A stretch of DNA of 63,394 nt from Chryseobacterium sp. 36-9 (GCA_001898785.1 MKVE01000017.1:206318-269711); one strand, 5' to 3'. Shown: positions 1 through 7,703, counted from the stretch's first letter. A program made the numbers and translations. The notes: generated from the letters alone by a model not told the origin.

Positions 1-498
1 ATATTTTGAAGCGGAGTAAGCTGTTCCATAAGGAGCCGGCATCCAGCCGCCAATCGAGATATTATTAATGAGAACACCATGTTTTTGTTTTTTAAATATA
101 GGAAGAACGGTTCTTGCGCCATGCATATATCCCAAAAGATTGGTTTTGATAACCTGATCAATGACTTCAATCGGTGTTTCTTCGAATTTTCCGGTTGCCA
201 TTACTCCCGCATTATTGATCCAGAAGTCAATACTCCCATTAACCTCCAACGCTTTCTCTGCCAGATGTTCAACTTCTTTGAACTCCGAAACGTTGGTTGG
301 AACTGCGATGGCAGATGCACCAAGCGCCTCACAGATTGCTACAGTTTCGTCCAGGGCTTCTTTTCCTCTGGCGGCCAGTACAAGATTGCAGCCTTCTTTT
401 GCAAAAGCTTCGGCAGCCGCCAATCCTACGCCACTGGATGCGCCGGTAATGACAACCGTTTTCTGACTAATGGACACTGGTTGTTCTGTATTTTTCAT
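1..498 (-). CDS. SDR family oxidoreductase, 3' end cut by window edge
   Basis: The first 166 codons of a short-chain dehydrogenase/reductase are present, reading from an ATG at 498 with no stop before position 1. The Rossmann glycine motif TGASSGVG lies near residue 19, the NNAG structural motif near residue 97, and the active-site YSASK motif sits right at the window edge, so the catalytic Tyr and Lys are present. NAD(P)-dependent oxidation or reduction of an alcohol/ketone is expected from the family; the substrate cannot be inferred. The gene begins a leftward unit, and its upstream 279-bp gap separates it from a divergent gene at 778. Confidence 0.85.
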   Translation of the reverse strand, partial: MKNTEQPVSISQKTVVITGASSGVGLAAAEAFAKEGCNLVLAARGKEALDETVAICEALGASAIAVPTNVSEFKEVEHLAEKALEVNGSIDFWINNAGVMATGKFEETPIEVIDQVIKTNLLGYMHGARTVLPIFKKQKHGVLINNISIGGWMPAPYGTAYSASKY

Positions 499-777
499 AA
501 GAATTGATTTTGTGGTTAGGTCAACTTCAAAGAGCATACCACCAGAGTTCTTCTTTTTTCATAGTTGTTAAAATAAAAAAACTTAAGTGATTGATAATAA
601 CATACTGACGCAGAATGGGCGAAGAAAGGACGGAGACATCTTAGAGCGGTAAGTGCGATTTCAAAAAATCAACTCTTCAATAATAATTGAAATTAATTAT
701 CAAGTTTCTATCATCTTGGCAAAGCTTTTGTTTATAGCTAGGGACACTGAATTTATAATCACTAATACTTTTTTGAA

Positions 778-1185
778 ATGGAAGCCACAGAACTTAGACT
801 TAATAATTTGCTGATGTACGGGGATTCGATTGTCCCGATTATGGGTGTCGAAAATAATAACGAGAGTGTCTTGGTCAAAATTGATGAAGATACTGCGATT
901 GATTATAGAAAGTTAAAACCGATTGCACTCACGGTTGATTGGTTTTCAAAATTGGGATTCAAAGAAGCTTATCGCTCCAATAGCAGAATCAGATTCGATT
1001 TGCCAAATTGTTGCCGTTATGATTTTGATTTGGATTCAAACAAAATTTTGGAAGGATTTTTATTCTTCGGCAATTATATCAAGTGTAATTATCTTCATCA
1101 GCTTCAGAATATCTATTTTACATTAACTGGTGAAGAGCTCAAAATAGAGCATAAATCTCCCAAGATCCAAACCACTCTATCATAA
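778..1185 (+). CDS. small hypothetical protein with phage-type C-terminal motif
   Basis: A 135-residue soluble protein without signal peptide or membrane segment. The C-terminal stretch HQLQNIYFTLTGEEL resembles a motif I associate with short proteins of Bacteroidota phages and integrated elements (usually YVHQLQN.YFALTG.EL); this is recollection of the family, not a search result. The N-terminus (LRLNNLLMYGDSIVPI) looks like a short beta-strand module. Its function is unknown. It is followed by a good hairpin terminator, so it is probably a single-gene transcript. It may be a domesticated phage remnant. Confidence 0.7.
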   Translation: MEATELRLNNLLMYGDSIVPIMGVENNNESVLVKIDEDTAIDYRKLKPIALTVDWFSKLGFKEAYRSNSRIRFDLPNCCRYDFDLDSNKILEGFLFFGNYIKCNYLHQLQNIYFTLTGEELKIEHKSPKIQTTLS

Positions 1186-1194
1186 ATATTCTTG

Positions 1195-1224
1195 AAACCT
1201 GATTTTTATAAGTCAGGTTTTTTT
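1195..1224 (+). terminator. rho-independent terminator after the small phage-like gene
   Basis: The arms AAACCTGA (1195-1202) and TCAGGTTT (1213-1220) form a perfect 8-bp stem with a 10-nt loop, followed directly by a T-run. It lies 10 nt after the stop codon of the 778-1185 gene. Confidence 0.8.
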
Positions 1225-1294
1225 ATTTTATTAATAATGAAGGAAAATCTCACTTCTCATTTCTAATTTCTAACATCTTTCAAAGAAAACTCCT

Positions 1295-1302
1295 TACTTT
1301 TG
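1295..1302 (+). promoter_or_regulatory. Bacteroidota -7 box (TACTTTTG) for mpl
   Basis: The octamer TACTTTTG fits the TAnnTTTG -7 consensus exactly and ends 17 nt before the TTG start of the Mur-ligase gene. No clear -33 TTG was found at the usual distance. Confidence 0.6.
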
Positions 1303-1319
1303 TGTAAAATTGTTTAGAA

Positions 1320-2660
1320 TTGAAAACCCATTTTATTGCGATTGGCGGTTCTGCGATGCATAATCTCGCTATTGCACTCAAAGATAAAGGATATCAGGTC
1401 ACTGGTTCCGATGATGCTATTTTTGAACCTTCTAGATCCCGACTGGAAAAGAAAGGAATTCTTCCCGAAGAAATGGGCTGGTTTCCGGAAAAACTGACTT
1501 CGGATATTGACGCCGTGATTCTCGGGATGCACGCCCACGCTGATAATCCGGAATTGGCAAAAGCAAAAGAATTGGGACTGAAAATCTATTCTTATCCGGA
1601 GTTTCTTTACGAACAATCCAAAGAAAAGACCAGAGTTGTGATTGGTGGTTCGCACGGCAAAACAACCATTACATCAATGATTCTTCATGTACTGAATTTT
1701 CATCAGAAAGACATCGATTATATGGTTGGTGCGCAATTGGAAGGCTTCGATTGTATGGTTAAAATTACAGAGGATAATGATTTTATGATCCTAGAAGGCG
1801 ACGAGTATCTGTCTTCCCCAATCGATCTGCGTTCCAAATTTTTATTATACCAGCCCAATATTGCTTTGATTTCAGGAATTGCCTGGGACCACATCAATGT
1901 GTTTAAAACATTTGATGACTATGTGGAACAATTTAGAAAGTTTGTGGCGAGTATCACACCAGGCGGCGTTCTCGTTTACAACGAAGAAGATGCTGAAGTT
2001 GTAAAAGTTGTTGAATCTGCCGAAAATTACTTCCGGAAAATCCCTTACAAAACACCTGATTATGAAATCGTCAACGGCATTGTAAACCTTAAAACCGATA
2101 TGGGTGACATTCCGTTATCCGTTTTCGGTAAGCACAATCTGCTGAATATGGAAGGCGCAAGATTTATCTGTTCTCAGTTGGGCATAATGGAAGAAGAATT
2201 TTATGAAGCTATTATGAGCTTCAAAGGCGCTTCCAAAAGATTGGAGAAAGTAGAGAGACAAGATGGCGGTTTGCTTTATAAAGATTTTGCCCACGCACCA
2301 AGTAAAGTGAAGGCGACAGTTGCTGCTTTTGCAGAGCAGTTTTCAAAAACTGAAACATTCGGTTTTTTAGAATTGCACACTTACTCAAGTCTTAACCCTG
2401 TTTTTCTGGAACAATATGATCATGCTTTGGATGGATTGGATAATGCAGTCGTTTTCTATTCGGAAGATGCTTTGAAAATCAAAAGAATGGATCCGATTTC
2501 TCCTGAATTGATCAAAGAAAAATTTAAAAATGAAAACCTGAAAGTCTTTACCAATGCGGAAGATTTGCATAAATATTGGGAAACGTTGGATAAATCAAAA
2601 GGCGCTTTTCTGATGATGAGTTCGGGTAATTTCGGTGGCTTGGATTTGACAAAAAAATAA
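1320..2660 (+). CDS. mpl: UDP-N-acetylmuramate:tripeptide ligase, peptidoglycan recycling
   Basis: Mpl joins recycled L-Ala-gamma-D-Glu-meso-Dap tripeptide to UDP-MurNAc in the cytoplasm, bypassing MurC/D/E. The 446-residue protein has an N-terminal Rossmann-like region (FIAIGGSAMHNLA), the Mur-ligase ATP loop GSHGKTT at residues 110-116, a central GDEY segment and a C-terminal motif DFAHAPSKVKAT typical of Mpl/MurC. The start is a TTG at 1320: an in-frame TAA lies 15 nt upstream, a -7 box ends at 1302, and the next ATG (residue 13) would remove the first beta-strand. Its stop codon overlaps the ATG of the AraC-type gene (TAATG), implying translational coupling. MurC itself is the main alternative, but length and motif context favour Mpl. 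Confidence 0.88.
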   Translation: MKTHFIAIGGSAMHNLAIALKDKGYQVTGSDDAIFEPSRSRLEKKGILPEEMGWFPEKLTSDIDAVILGMHAHADNPELAKAKELGLKIYSYPEFLYEQSKEKTRVVIGGSHGKTTITSMILHVLNFHQKDIDYMVGAQLEGFDCMVKITEDNDFMILEGDEYLSSPIDLRSKFLLYQPNIALISGIAWDHINVFKTFDDYVEQFRKFVASITPGGVLVYNEEDAEVVKVVESAENYFRKIPYKTPDYEIVNGIVNLKTDMGDIPLSVFGKHNLLNMEGARFICSQLGIMEEEFYEAIMSFKGASKRLEKVERQDGGLLYKDFAHAPSKVKATVAAFAEQFSKTETFGFLELHTYSSLNPVFLEQYDHALDGLDNAVVFYSEDALKIKRMDPISPELIKEKFKNENLKVFTNAEDLHKYWETLDKSKGAFLMMSSGNFGGLDLTKK

Positions 2661-3058
2661 TGACAACACTTCCTAAAAAAATATTAGCCAGACAAAAAGA
2701 AATCACCAATGATTTTCTGAAAATTGTTGACCAGAATCTGGCTGATGTTTTATCCGGAAAATCTGAAAATATCTATGAAATACGAGATGTTGCGGAGTTG
2801 ATGCATATCCATCCGCGACATCTTAGTAATACCATAAAATTAGTCACGGGTAATTCGCCGTGTTCTTTTGTTGAAGATAAAATTCTTGATATCGCCAGGC
2901 AACATCTCGAAGACAACAAAATCAGCATCGCAGAAATTGCCAAAATGCTCACTTACGATCCTTCCAACTTTACTAAGTTTTTCAAGCGATTTGCAGGAAT
3001 GACGCCGAAACAATACCGTGAAGCACATCTGGAAAAATCTGAAACTGTCACCATTTAA
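2660..3058 (+). CDS. short AraC-family transcriptional regulator
   Basis: A 132-residue protein made almost only of an AraC/XylS DNA-binding domain. Two helix-turn-helix units are visible: IYEIRDVAELMHIHPRHLSNTI (about residues 39-60) and ISIAEIAKMLTYDPSNFTKFFKRFAGMTP (about 93-121), the second with the family signature. No effector-binding domain is present. It overlaps mpl by one base. Directly behind it is a tandem 21-bp repeat and then the SDR gene, which may be its target. Effector and mode (activator or repressor) are not determinable. Confidence 0.85.
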   Translation: MTTLPKKILARQKEITNDFLKIVDQNLADVLSGKSENIYEIRDVAELMHIHPRHLSNTIKLVTGNSPCSFVEDKILDIARQHLEDNKISIAEIAKMLTYDPSNFTKFFKRFAGMTPKQYREAHLEKSETVTI

Positions 3059-3080
3059 ACTGAAACAGTCACCATTTTTT
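3039..3080 (+). repeat. tandem 21-bp direct repeat, possible AraC operator
   Basis: CTGAAACTGTCACCATTT (3039-3056) is repeated with one mismatch as CTGAAACAGTCACCATTT (3060-3077), exactly 21 bp apart. It overlaps the end of the AraC gene and ends 15 bp before the -7 box of the next gene. AraC proteins typically bind two direct half-sites about 21 bp apart, so this is a candidate operator; it could also be a simple local duplication. Confidence 0.5.
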
Positions 3081-3095
3081 TTATTGGTTTAATTC

Positions 3096-3103
3096 TAACT
3101 TTG
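3096..3103 (+). promoter_or_regulatory. Bacteroidota -7 box (TAACTTTG) for the SDR gene
   Basis: TAACTTTG fits TAnnTTTG exactly, 18 nt before the ATG at 3122. No -33 TTG lies at normal spacing; the direct repeat occupies that position, as expected for an activator-dependent promoter. Confidence 0.6.
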
Positions 3104-3121
3104 TGATATAAAATTTACATT

Positions 3122-3883
3122 ATGTCACAAAACAAAATTGCATTAATAACAGGCGGAAGCCGTGGACTTGGAAAGGAAATGGCTTTCCGGATTGCAGAAA
3201 AAGGCTTGGATGTTGTTATCACTTATAACAGCAAAAAAGAAGCAGCGGAAGCTGTAGTTTCTGAAATCGAAAAATCTGGTCAAAAAGCGTTAGCGCTCCA
3301 GCTGGATGTCTCTGATTCCAAAAATTTTGATTCTTTTTTCTCTCAACTCAAAACAGCTTTAAAAGAAAAATTCGGTGTTGAGAGATTTGATTATCTAGTA
3401 AACAATGCAGGAATCGGGATCAATGCACCAATTGCGGAAATGAATGAAACTGATTTTGATGCTTTGGTTAATATCCAGTTCAAAGCCCCTTTTTTCCTGA
3501 CTCAAAAATCTCTGGAACTAATGAATGACGGTGGTGGAATTGTCAATATTTCTTCCGGATTAGCAAGGTTTTCAATGTTAGGTTACGGCGTTTATGGTGC
3601 TTTGAAAGGCGCTGTCGAAGTTTTGACAAGATATGAAGCTCAGGAATTTGGAAAGCGCGGAATCAACGTCAATGTTGTTGCTCCGGGCGCTATTGAAACC
3701 GATTTCGGAGGTGGCGTAGTAAGAGATAATGTCCAGATCAATCAGCATATTGCCGGAACAACAGCGCTTGGCAGAGTTGGACTCCCATCTGATATTGGCG
3801 GTGTTGTCGCTTTTCTTTGTACCGATGATGCGAAATGGATTAACGCACAAAGGATTGAAGTTTCCGGTGGCGTTAATCTTTAA
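3122..3883 (+). CDS. SDR family oxidoreductase
   Basis: A full-length (253 aa) classical short-chain dehydrogenase. Visible motifs are TGGSRGLGKEMA (cofactor loop, about residues 10-21), NNAG (about 97-100), the catalytic Ser in NISSG, and YGALK (the YxxxK pair), followed by the PG motif in VAPGAIETDF. This matches NAD(P)-dependent reductases of the 3-oxoacyl-ACP-reductase-like group, but physiological substrate is not evident. It lies downstream of the AraC regulator with its own -7 box and a direct repeat in between, so regulation by that AraC protein is plausible. A strong bidirectional hairpin follows. Confidence 0.88.
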   Translation: MSQNKIALITGGSRGLGKEMAFRIAEKGLDVVITYNSKKEAAEAVVSEIEKSGQKALALQLDVSDSKNFDSFFSQLKTALKEKFGVERFDYLVNNAGIGINAPIAEMNETDFDALVNIQFKAPFFLTQKSLELMNDGGGIVNISSGLARFSMLGYGVYGALKGAVEVLTRYEAQEFGKRGINVNVVAPGAIETDFGGGVVRDNVQINQHIAGTTALGRVGLPSDIGGVVAFLCTDDAKWINAQRIEVSGGVNL

Positions 3884-3891
3884 AAATACTC

Positions 3892-3920
3892 AAAGCCTTT
3901 TGTATCAATCAAAAGGCTTT
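3892..3920. terminator. bidirectional terminator hairpin
   Basis: AAAGCCTTTTG (3892-3902) and CAAAAGGCTTT (3910-3920) form an 11-bp perfect stem with a 7-nt loop between two convergent genes. The right arm overlaps the last codons and stop of the leftward thioredoxin-like gene. Confidence 0.75.
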
Positions 3921-4355
3921 TCTTATCATAGTTTTCAGCGACTTATTATCAATCAATCCTTCCTGATAAAACAACACCTTTCCTGCAGAATTAATCAAAA
4001 TCCAGGTTGGATAAACCGGTTTTTTGTTTCTTGCCAATTCTAATGCTAATTCGTGGATACCTGCATTTCCATTCGAGATATACTGGTAAGTTTTGCCAAA
4101 GAATTCAATTTTCTCTTTCGATTTTTCTGTGTCGAAGATGATAAAATAAACTTTATCATTAAAAAGTTTTTTAACTTCCGGATCTTTTTCAATCTGATGC
4201 ATCTGGATTTTACAAATCGAACACCAAATTGTTTTCATATAAATCAAAGTCGGTTTCTCTAATTTCTCAGATAAATTTTGGAATGAATAAGTTTTCAATT
4301 CCTGAGAATGAAGAATTCCAAAAGTCATTAATAGTAGAGAAGTTAATAGTTTCAT
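3909..4355 (-). CDS. secreted thioredoxin-like protein (WCSIC)
   Basis: A 148-residue protein with an N-terminal signal peptide (MKLLTSLLLMTFGILHSQ) and a thioredoxin fold carrying the redox motif WCSIC near residue 44, plus a cis-Pro-like segment PVYPTWILINSAG. Exported thioredoxin-like proteins reduce or isomerise disulfides, or service metal sites, in the periplasm. It lies downstream of a TonB-dependent receptor gene on the same strand (85-bp gap with a hairpin), which suggests a shared role with the receptor. The plug of that receptor has a CxxC motif, which would be a logical redox partner; this link is inference. Confidence 0.85.
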   Translation of the reverse strand: MKLLTSLLLMTFGILHSQELKTYSFQNLSEKLEKPTLIYMKTIWCSICKIQMHQIEKDPEVKKLFNDKVYFIIFDTEKSKEKIEFFGKTYQYISNGNAGIHELALELARNKKPVYPTWILINSAGKVLFYQEGLIDNKSLKTMIRKAF

Positions 4356-4380
4356 CTTTTATTTTCTTAACATTAAGTCA

Positions 4381-4420
4381 CAAAGGAATCACAACGAATA
4401 CAAAACTTTGTGATTCCTTT
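4381..4420. repeat. palindromic intergenic repeat (CAAAGGAATCACAA type)
   Basis: AAAGGAATCACAA (4382-4394) and TTGTGATTCCTTT (4408-4420) form a 13-bp perfect stem with a 13-nt loop between the TonB receptor and the thioredoxin-like gene. Its wording (CACAAAG ... CTTTGTG ... TTGTGG) matches other intergenic repeats in the window. It could end the receptor transcript or stabilise the junction. Confidence 0.6.
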
Positions 4421-4440
4421 ATGTCCTTGTGGTTTATTAA

Positions 4441-6480
4441 CTATCTGATTTGATACCGAATACCAATAAAACTTCGGATTCCCTGCATTGGCGAATAGCC
4501 GTATGTCGTATCAAAAGTGTAACCATAAGGATTATTTATTACATCATCTACATTTTTATCAAACGGATCAAACGGTCTCAAAATCGGATTTTTTGGAACA
4601 AAATTCAACAGGTTTCTGATTCCACCATAGATTTCAAAACCATTTTCAAATTTCTTACTCAGCTGGATATTCATCAGTGTGAACCAAGGCGAATATTCCG
4701 GCCGGAAATCATTGGGAACCGTCGGTAAGCGCATTGGTCCGTACAATTGCCCGGTTAAATCCAGCGAAAATTGATTCTCAAATTGATAAGTCAAATTATA
4801 AGTTCCGCTCCATTTCGGAGCGTGCAATTGTTGTGTTTTTTCTTTGTCGTTCACAGAATAGACATCCATATAAGTTACACCAAGCATCACTTGGAACGGT
4901 AAAGTCCAATTAGTGCTCACATCAGCCGAAATTCCTCTGGAAATGGCGTGACCAGATAAATTGTTGTAAATGATTTTGTCCGGCTCCGAATCAAAATCAC
5001 CAATGATCTTATTATTGAAATAAGAATAAAATCCATTCAAATCAACATTGATAAAATAATTGTTTACCGGAATTTTCATCAAATAACTAAGATTCGTGTT
5101 CAGAGATTTCTCCGGTTTCAAATCTTCTTTGATGACAACTTCCCTTGAACCAGTGAGTGCTGCGTGGTCTTCTGTAAAAAGATTCACAACACGAAAACCA
5201 GTCCCGAAACTCAATCTCAAAGTATTGTATGGATTGGGCTCAAATTTCCAGGCCAGTCGTGGCGAATGCACAGATTTGTGAATCTTATGATAATCATAAC
5301 GATAACCGATCAGTAAAGTGTTTTTGTCATTGATTTCCCACTCATCTTCTACATAAATTCCAGCAATCGGTGATTTCATTGGTTGATTTTCTCCTAATAA
5401 ATTGGCTGTTCCAGGTGTATTGTCATCGTAGAAATTTGATTTATAACTGATTCCTGATTTCAGGTTATGTTTTCCCAATTGCTTTTCCCAATTCAGTTGC
5501 AGAAACAACACTTTTTGAGTCGCCATGTACGGTGTGTTACCGTAGAAAGAATTTTGATCGTGATAATTATAGGAATATTGAAGCAGGAATTTTCCTTTCA
5601 TAGGGAGTTGATAAATCCCAAACATTTCAAACCGATTAGTATAAATGCTTTCACCATAAACATTGTCCGTACCTCGGTTTTTCTTTTTCCACTGCATTTC
5701 TCCGCCAAATCTGTCCTCATAAAAATACCTCAAAGCAAAACTCGCCAATCGACTTTCCTTTCTTTTGAAATTCCATTTGTTGAAGAAGGAGATTCTGTGT
5801 TGCAAAGCGGTGTCGGTAAAATTGTCTTTATTCTGGTCAATCCTGTTCCCAAAATAAAAATAATTTAAGCTCAATAAACTCGAAAAATTTTTGTTGTCAA
5901 TCACTTTTTTCGCAATGTCTAAATTGATTTCTCCTTGATTTCCGGTCATCATATCCGCTGAAAAATTCGGTGCTTGCAAGGCATTTTTTGTAATGATATT
6001 AATGATGCCGCCCATCGCTTCCGAGCCATAAATTGATGAAGCAGGGCCTTTTGTAATTTCGATTCTGTCGATCAGACTATTCGGGATTCCGCTCAATCCA
6101 TAAACTGTGGACAATGAACTTACAATCGGCATTCCATCAATTAAAATCATTGTATAAGCCCCTTCCAAACCGTTGATATGAATATCGCCGGTGTTACAAA
6201 CCGAACAGTTCAGCTGAGGCTTCACGCCGTTTACCATTGCTATAGATTCAAAAATACTGGGCGTTGGATTTTTCCTGAAAAACTGTTGCGAATAAACATC
6301 TGTCGAGATCGGACTGTTCAATTTCTTTACAGAAAATTGGGTGATTGTGACTTCATCAATTTCATTAGATCTTTTAATAGAATCAACAACATTAACTTTC
6401 ACAGAATCAATTTTGATAGAATCTGTCTGAGCAAAAATAAAATTTGATAAAACGACAAAAGAAAACAGGATTAATCTCAT
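4441..6480 (-). CDS. TonB-dependent outer-membrane receptor with CxxC in plug
   Basis: A 679-residue TonB-dependent receptor. Signal peptide (MRLILFSFVVLSNFIFAQ), then an N-terminal TonB-box/plug region with the classic signature LIDGMPIV..GLSGIPNSLIDRIEITKGPASSIYGSEAMGGIINI, followed by a beta-barrel ending in an aromatic strand (SFIGIRYQIR). The plug holds CSVCNTGDIHINGLEGAYT, with two cysteines spaced CxxC. It lacks the long N-terminal carboxypeptidase-like extension of SusC proteins, so it resembles metal/siderophore/cobalamin receptors (CirA/BtuB type). I chose ATG 6480 rather than the upstream TTG at 6510, because the latter lies inside the palindrome/-7 box. The substrate is unknown; metal or metal complex uptake is inferred. 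Confidence 0.88.
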   Translation of the reverse strand: MRLILFSFVVLSNFIFAQTDSIKIDSVKVNVVDSIKRSNEIDEVTITQFSVKKLNSPISTDVYSQQFFRKNPTPSIFESIAMVNGVKPQLNCSVCNTGDIHINGLEGAYTMILIDGMPIVSSLSTVYGLSGIPNSLIDRIEITKGPASSIYGSEAMGGIINIITKNALQAPNFSADMMTGNQGEINLDIAKKVIDNKNFSSLLSLNYFYFGNRIDQNKDNFTDTALQHRISFFNKWNFKRKESRLASFALRYFYEDRFGGEMQWKKKNRGTDNVYGESIYTNRFEMFGIYQLPMKGKFLLQYSYNYHDQNSFYGNTPYMATQKVLFLQLNWEKQLGKHNLKSGISYKSNFYDDNTPGTANLLGENQPMKSPIAGIYVEDEWEINDKNTLLIGYRYDYHKIHKSVHSPRLAWKFEPNPYNTLRLSFGTGFRVVNLFTEDHAALTGSREVVIKEDLKPEKSLNTNLSYLMKIPVNNYFINVDLNGFYSYFNNKIIGDFDSEPDKIIYNNLSGHAISRGISADVSTNWTLPFQVMLGVTYMDVYSVNDKEKTQQLHAPKWSGTYNLTYQFENQFSLDLTGQLYGPMRLPTVPNDFRPEYSPWFTLMNIQLSKKFENGFEIYGGIRNLLNFVPKNPILRPFDPFDKNVDDVINNPYGYTFDTTYGYSPMQGIRSFIGIRYQIR

Positions 6481-6491
6481 TAAAACAAAAA

Positions 6492-6509
6492 TGTTAGACA
6501 AAGCTAACA
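6492..6509 (-). promoter_or_regulatory. palindromic operator overlapping a -7 box of the TonB receptor
   Basis: On the minus strand the site reads TGTTAGCTTTGTCTAACA, a perfect TGTTAG-N6-CTAACA palindrome. Inside it is TAGCTTTG (plus positions 6499-6506), which fits the TAnnTTTG -7 box, 18 nt before the ATG. A repressor bound here would block the promoter directly. The half-site recalls DtxR/MntR-type operators, but the regulator is not identifiable. Confidence 0.6.
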
Positions 6510-6562
6510 AATTTATTTTAAAATTAAAATTTTGTTTTAAGATTAAAATTTCTGCATAAAAA

Positions 6563-6585
6563 AACTCACCAAATTTTGGTGAGTT
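6563..6585 (-). terminator. hairpin terminator after the Bax-inhibitor-1 gene
   Basis: AACTCACCAAA and TTTGGTGAGTT form an 11-bp stem around a one-base loop, with an A-run on the left (T-run on the minus strand). It lies downstream of the leftward BI-1 gene. Confidence 0.65.
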
Positions 6586-6621
6586 AATTATTTATATCTG
6601 TCTGAATTTATAAAATGCAGT

Positions 6622-6636
6622 CTGAGGCTCTCGAAG
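6622..6636. repeat. 15-bp repeat shared with 29338-29352
   Basis: CTGAGGCTCTCGAAG here is the exact reverse complement of CTTCGAGAGCCTCAG at 29338-29352 between hisC and hisB. It is a fragment of the CTGAGC..GTCGAAG family of intergenic repeats. Confidence 0.5.
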
Positions 6637-6645
6637 ATTACTATA

Positions 6646-7329
6646 CTAATCTCTTCTGCTCAGAAAGATTCTCAGGATGTACCAGAACAAAAGCATAATC
6701 GAAGCAAACATCTGCAAAGCTGCGCCGACATATTGCTCCTTATTGTAGATATTTTTGATGTTATATGTTTCGTAAAGAATGCTTGCACTTGCCAATCCCA
6801 CCATCGCCAAAGAAAACCAAAGTCCCAGATTAAAACCAAAAACTGCACCTGCGACAATGACACCCAAAGCTACAAATCCGCCGATAACAATGATGTTTCT
6901 AAGAAAAGAAAAATCTTTGTTGGTGAAAAAAACGGTTGCAGTCAACCCTGCAAACATAAAAAGCGTTACCAGTGCGGCCTGAGTGATGACTTGTGGTGCA
7001 TACAAACTTGCGATTCCCAACATCGGCAGAAAGATCACGGCTTCTATCAGAACATATAGTCCCAATCCCATATACTGTGTATTTCTTGAAACTGAAAACG
7101 ATAATTTAGTTGCCAGCATTGACGCTAACCAAAATACACCGATGACCAAAAGCCAGATGTATTTTCCGGAAATCATAGTTAGGATAGTTTCCAGCGGTAC
7201 GGTTTTCAATAATAGATATTCTACTGCGCCGAAGGCTAAGATTGCCACCGCTACGTGCATATAGGTTTTCCTGTAAAATTCTGCTTTTTCGATTTCTGAC
7301 AACTGAGAAACCATTAAAGAATCATTCAT
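6646..7329 (-). CDS. Bax inhibitor-1/YccA family membrane protein
   Basis: A 227-residue inner-membrane protein with about seven hydrophobic segments and no signal peptide, ending with the basic tail LRIFLSRRD. The layout and motifs such as YETYNIKN after the sixth segment fit the BI-1/YccA/YbhL family, whose members are thought to leak protons or calcium and to modulate membrane protease FtsH; the exact role is not settled. Start at ATG 7329 (MNDSLMVSQL) is preferred over the upstream start at 7362, since the -7 box TATCTTTG lies at 7358-7351 on the minus strand. Confidence 0.85.
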   Translation of the reverse strand: MNDSLMVSQLSEIEKAEFYRKTYMHVAVAILAFGAVEYLLLKTVPLETILTMISGKYIWLLVIGVFWLASMLATKLSFSVSRNTQYMGLGLYVLIEAVIFLPMLGIASLYAPQVITQAALVTLFMFAGLTATVFFTNKDFSFLRNIIVIGGFVALGVIVAGAVFGFNLGLWFSLAMVGLASASILYETYNIKNIYNKEQYVGAALQMFASIMLLFWYILRIFLSRRD

Positions 7330-7350
7330 CTGTATTAATTTTAATATTCT

Positions 7351-7358
7351 CAAAGATA
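7351..7358 (-). promoter_or_regulatory. Bacteroidota -7 box (TATCTTTG) for the BI-1 gene
   Basis: TATCTTTG on the minus strand fits TAnnTTTG and lies 22 nt upstream of the ATG at 7329, which decides the start codon. Confidence 0.6.
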
Positions 7359-7423
7359 ACATTTTCTATTAAAAATGAGTCTTAACGATTTCATAATTCT
7401 TTTTAAAGCCGGAATTTTCAGAA

Positions 7424-7539
7424 GCCGGGAACCTGCTGTCCGCTATATCTTTTTTGTCATTGCGAACATAGTGAAGCAATCTGTTCAACATTGTACAATC
7501 GCAATGACAAAAAAGGATGCCGCTACCATCAGGGCTAGA
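7424..7539. repeat. nested hairpin repeat (second outer type with inner TGTCATTGCGAAC element)
   Basis: The inner element 7455-7509 begins TGTCATTGCGAAC and ends GCAATGACA, forming a long imperfect palindrome. It is enclosed by different outer arms, CCGGGAACCTGCTGTCCGC on the left and GGATGCCGCTACCATCAGGG on the right, each joined through T- and A-runs. The same inner element occurs in other outer arms at 34307-34363 and 62892-62950. Open frames across it are not real genes. Confidence 0.7.
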
Positions 7540-7583
7540 GTTTTTAACATCCAGACAGAACAGCATTATGTTTTACCATTCAT

Positions 7584-7664
7584 TTTTGCTGAGTGAAGCG
7601 TCTTTGCCAGCCTTTAAAATCTTTTCAATAATTAATAAAATCTTTATGGACTTTGTGCTCAAAT
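7584..7664 (+). repeat. CTTTGCG-type ~80-bp repeat upstream of hmgA
   Basis: It has the layout GCTGAGTGAAGCGTCTTTGCC ... ATCTTTATGGACTTTGTGCTCAAA, the same as copies at 21779-21860, 24599-24680 and 63030-63110. Its TTTG at 7652-7655 serves as the -33 element of the hmgA promoter. Confidence 0.65.
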
Positions 7665-7682
7665 AAAAAAATATTACATTTG
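7652..7682 (+). promoter_or_regulatory. promoter of hmgA (TTTG-N19-TACATTTG)
   Basis: TTTG at 7652-7655, a 19-nt spacer and TACATTTG at 7675-7682 match the full Bacteroidota sigma-A consensus. The ATG follows 21 nt after the -7 box. Confidence 0.75.
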
Positions 7683-7703
7683 AGAAAAGCCAAATCTAAT
7701 AAA

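Noticed and set aside
79-507. 142-codon plus-strand frame at the left edge
   Set aside because: It is antisense to the SDR gene on the minus strand, whose dehydrogenase motifs are clear, so the plus frame is a shadow.
6481-6510. TTG start at 6510 for the TonB receptor
   Set aside because: It would place the start inside the palindromic operator and -7 box; ATG 6480 gives a clean signal peptide.
7369-7596. Overlapping open frames of 65-73 codons on both strands
   Set aside because: They run across the nested hairpin repeat and have no start context or similarity; the repeat explains the open frame.
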